6,128 nucleotides of DNA from Candidatus Zixiibacteriota bacterium. Its GTDB lineage: Bacteria; Zixibacteria; MSB-5A5; JAABVY01. A program made the position numbers and the translations under genes. The notes under the pieces were generated by a model. The model ran no database searches and had not been told where the DNA came from. It saw nothing but the letters and a program-made list of their open reading frames with translations. The DNA is taken from NCBI GenBank assembly GCA_014730285.1, contig WJIM01000295.1:1-6128 (forward strand). The letters run 5' to 3'. This document shows positions 5,682 to 6,128 of the stretch, piece by piece (position 1 is the stretch's first letter; each line of letters begins with the position of its first letter).

Positions 5682-6128
5682 TTAAGCCTTTCCAGCTTCA
5701 GTTTTTTCAGTTTTCTCACCTTTAAGCTTTTCAATCATTTCTTTTTCTTCCTCAGTCGGCTCCTCGGGGAATCTGATCTTGATCTTAACATACTGATTTC
5801 CGGCCTTGCCTTTGGCCTTTATACCCTGCCCCTTGAGCTTGAGTACCGCGCCATCCTCGGTCATGGGCGGAATCGTGAGCATTACCTTGCCCCTCACTGT
5901 GCGAACCTTGATCTTCACACCTTCAACAGCCTGCTCCAATTTCAAAGGCACAGTACAGTAAACATCATTGCCCTTGCGGCTGAAGAATGAGTCGCGCTTC
6001 ACGCGTACATTGATGATCAAGTCGCCGTAGGCGTTGCCGTTGCCTCCGTCATTGCCCATGCCCTTGAGACGGATTTTCTCACCGCTATGGACGCCCGCCG
6101 GAATTTTGACCGAGACAGTCTTCTGCCC
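5682..6128 (-). CDS. dnaJ: DnaJ-family (Hsp40) co-chaperone, C-terminal part; 5' end missing
   Basis: The last 148 residues of a J-domain protein are visible, entering from the right edge. The fragment opens with the end of C-terminal domain I: KTVSVKIPAGVHSGEKIRLKG (core VKIPAGVHSGEKIRLKG, 7-23) and GDLIINVRVK (35-44). Domain II follows, with FFSRKGNDVYCTVPL (48-62), EQAVEG (65-70), VRGKVMLTIPPMTEDGAVLKLKG (core KVMLTIPPMTEDG, 81-93) and QYVKIKIRFPEEP (112-124). These two domains bind substrate and dimerise. The tail (125-148) is rich in Lys and Glu. The J domain and any zinc finger lie outside the window, so true DnaJ and CbpA-like types cannot be told apart. DnaJ stimulates DnaK and delivers aggregates to the DnaK-ClpB machine, which fits clpB being next in the operon. 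Confidence 0.92.
   Translation of the reverse strand, partial: GQKTVSVKIPAGVHSGEKIRLKGMGNDGGNGNAYGDLIINVRVKRDSFFSRKGNDVYCTVPLKLEQAVEGVKIKVRTVRGKVMLTIPPMTEDGAVLKLKGQGIKAKGKAGNQYVKIKIRFPEEPTEEEKEMIEKLKGEKTEKTEAGKA

Noticed and set aside
1..6128. CRISPR array, tRNA, rRNA or insertion sequence
   Set aside because: No regularly spaced direct repeats, no tRNA-like cloverleaf, no rRNA signature and no transposase or terminal inverted repeats were seen by eye.

Overview
The window looks like a chromosomal segment from a Gram-negative bacterium, by eye a little under 50% G+C in its coding parts. The PEP-CTERM protein points to a cell with an outer membrane and an exosortase. A cytidylate-kinase-like gene of a type common in anaerobes and a contractile-injection hub gene would fit a deltaproteobacterium or an uncultured FCB-type lineage. 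That placement is a guess; there is no rRNA or other firm marker here.

Layout, left to right. Positions 1-2027 hold a leftward pair: a cytidylate-kinase-like protein (1326-2027) and, three bases after its stop, a hub/spike protein of the phage late control D / VgrG / Afp8 family (1-1322, running off the left edge). The hub gene is the main accessory signal. Its gp27-like body leads through an acidic Gln/Pro linker straight into a transthyretin-like domain, without the OB-fold spike domain expected there in Afp8 or VgrG. Positions 2028-2410 are an AT-rich divergent spacer. It carries a good -24/-12 (sigma-54) promoter facing right, with TGTC/GACA half-sites upstream. The promoter serves a small secreted PEP-CTERM protein (2411-2773), which ends at a strong hairpin terminator. 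Positions 2825-2995 contain several short hairpins and no gene. Positions 2996-6128 are a leftward chaperone operon: the C-terminal part of a DnaJ-family co-chaperone (from the right edge to 5682), then full-length ClpB (2996-5605).

How the parts work together. DnaJ and ClpB belong to the DnaK/DnaJ/ClpB disaggregation pathway and are probably co-transcribed. The PEP-CTERM protein is probably exported, processed by an exosortase encoded elsewhere, and made under RpoN control, which is the known regulatory pattern for some PEP-CTERM/exopolysaccharide systems. The kinase-hub pair looks translationally coupled and may open a contractile-injection operon continuing left of the window. Sheath, tube and baseplate genes are not visible, so a complete injection system cannot be claimed.
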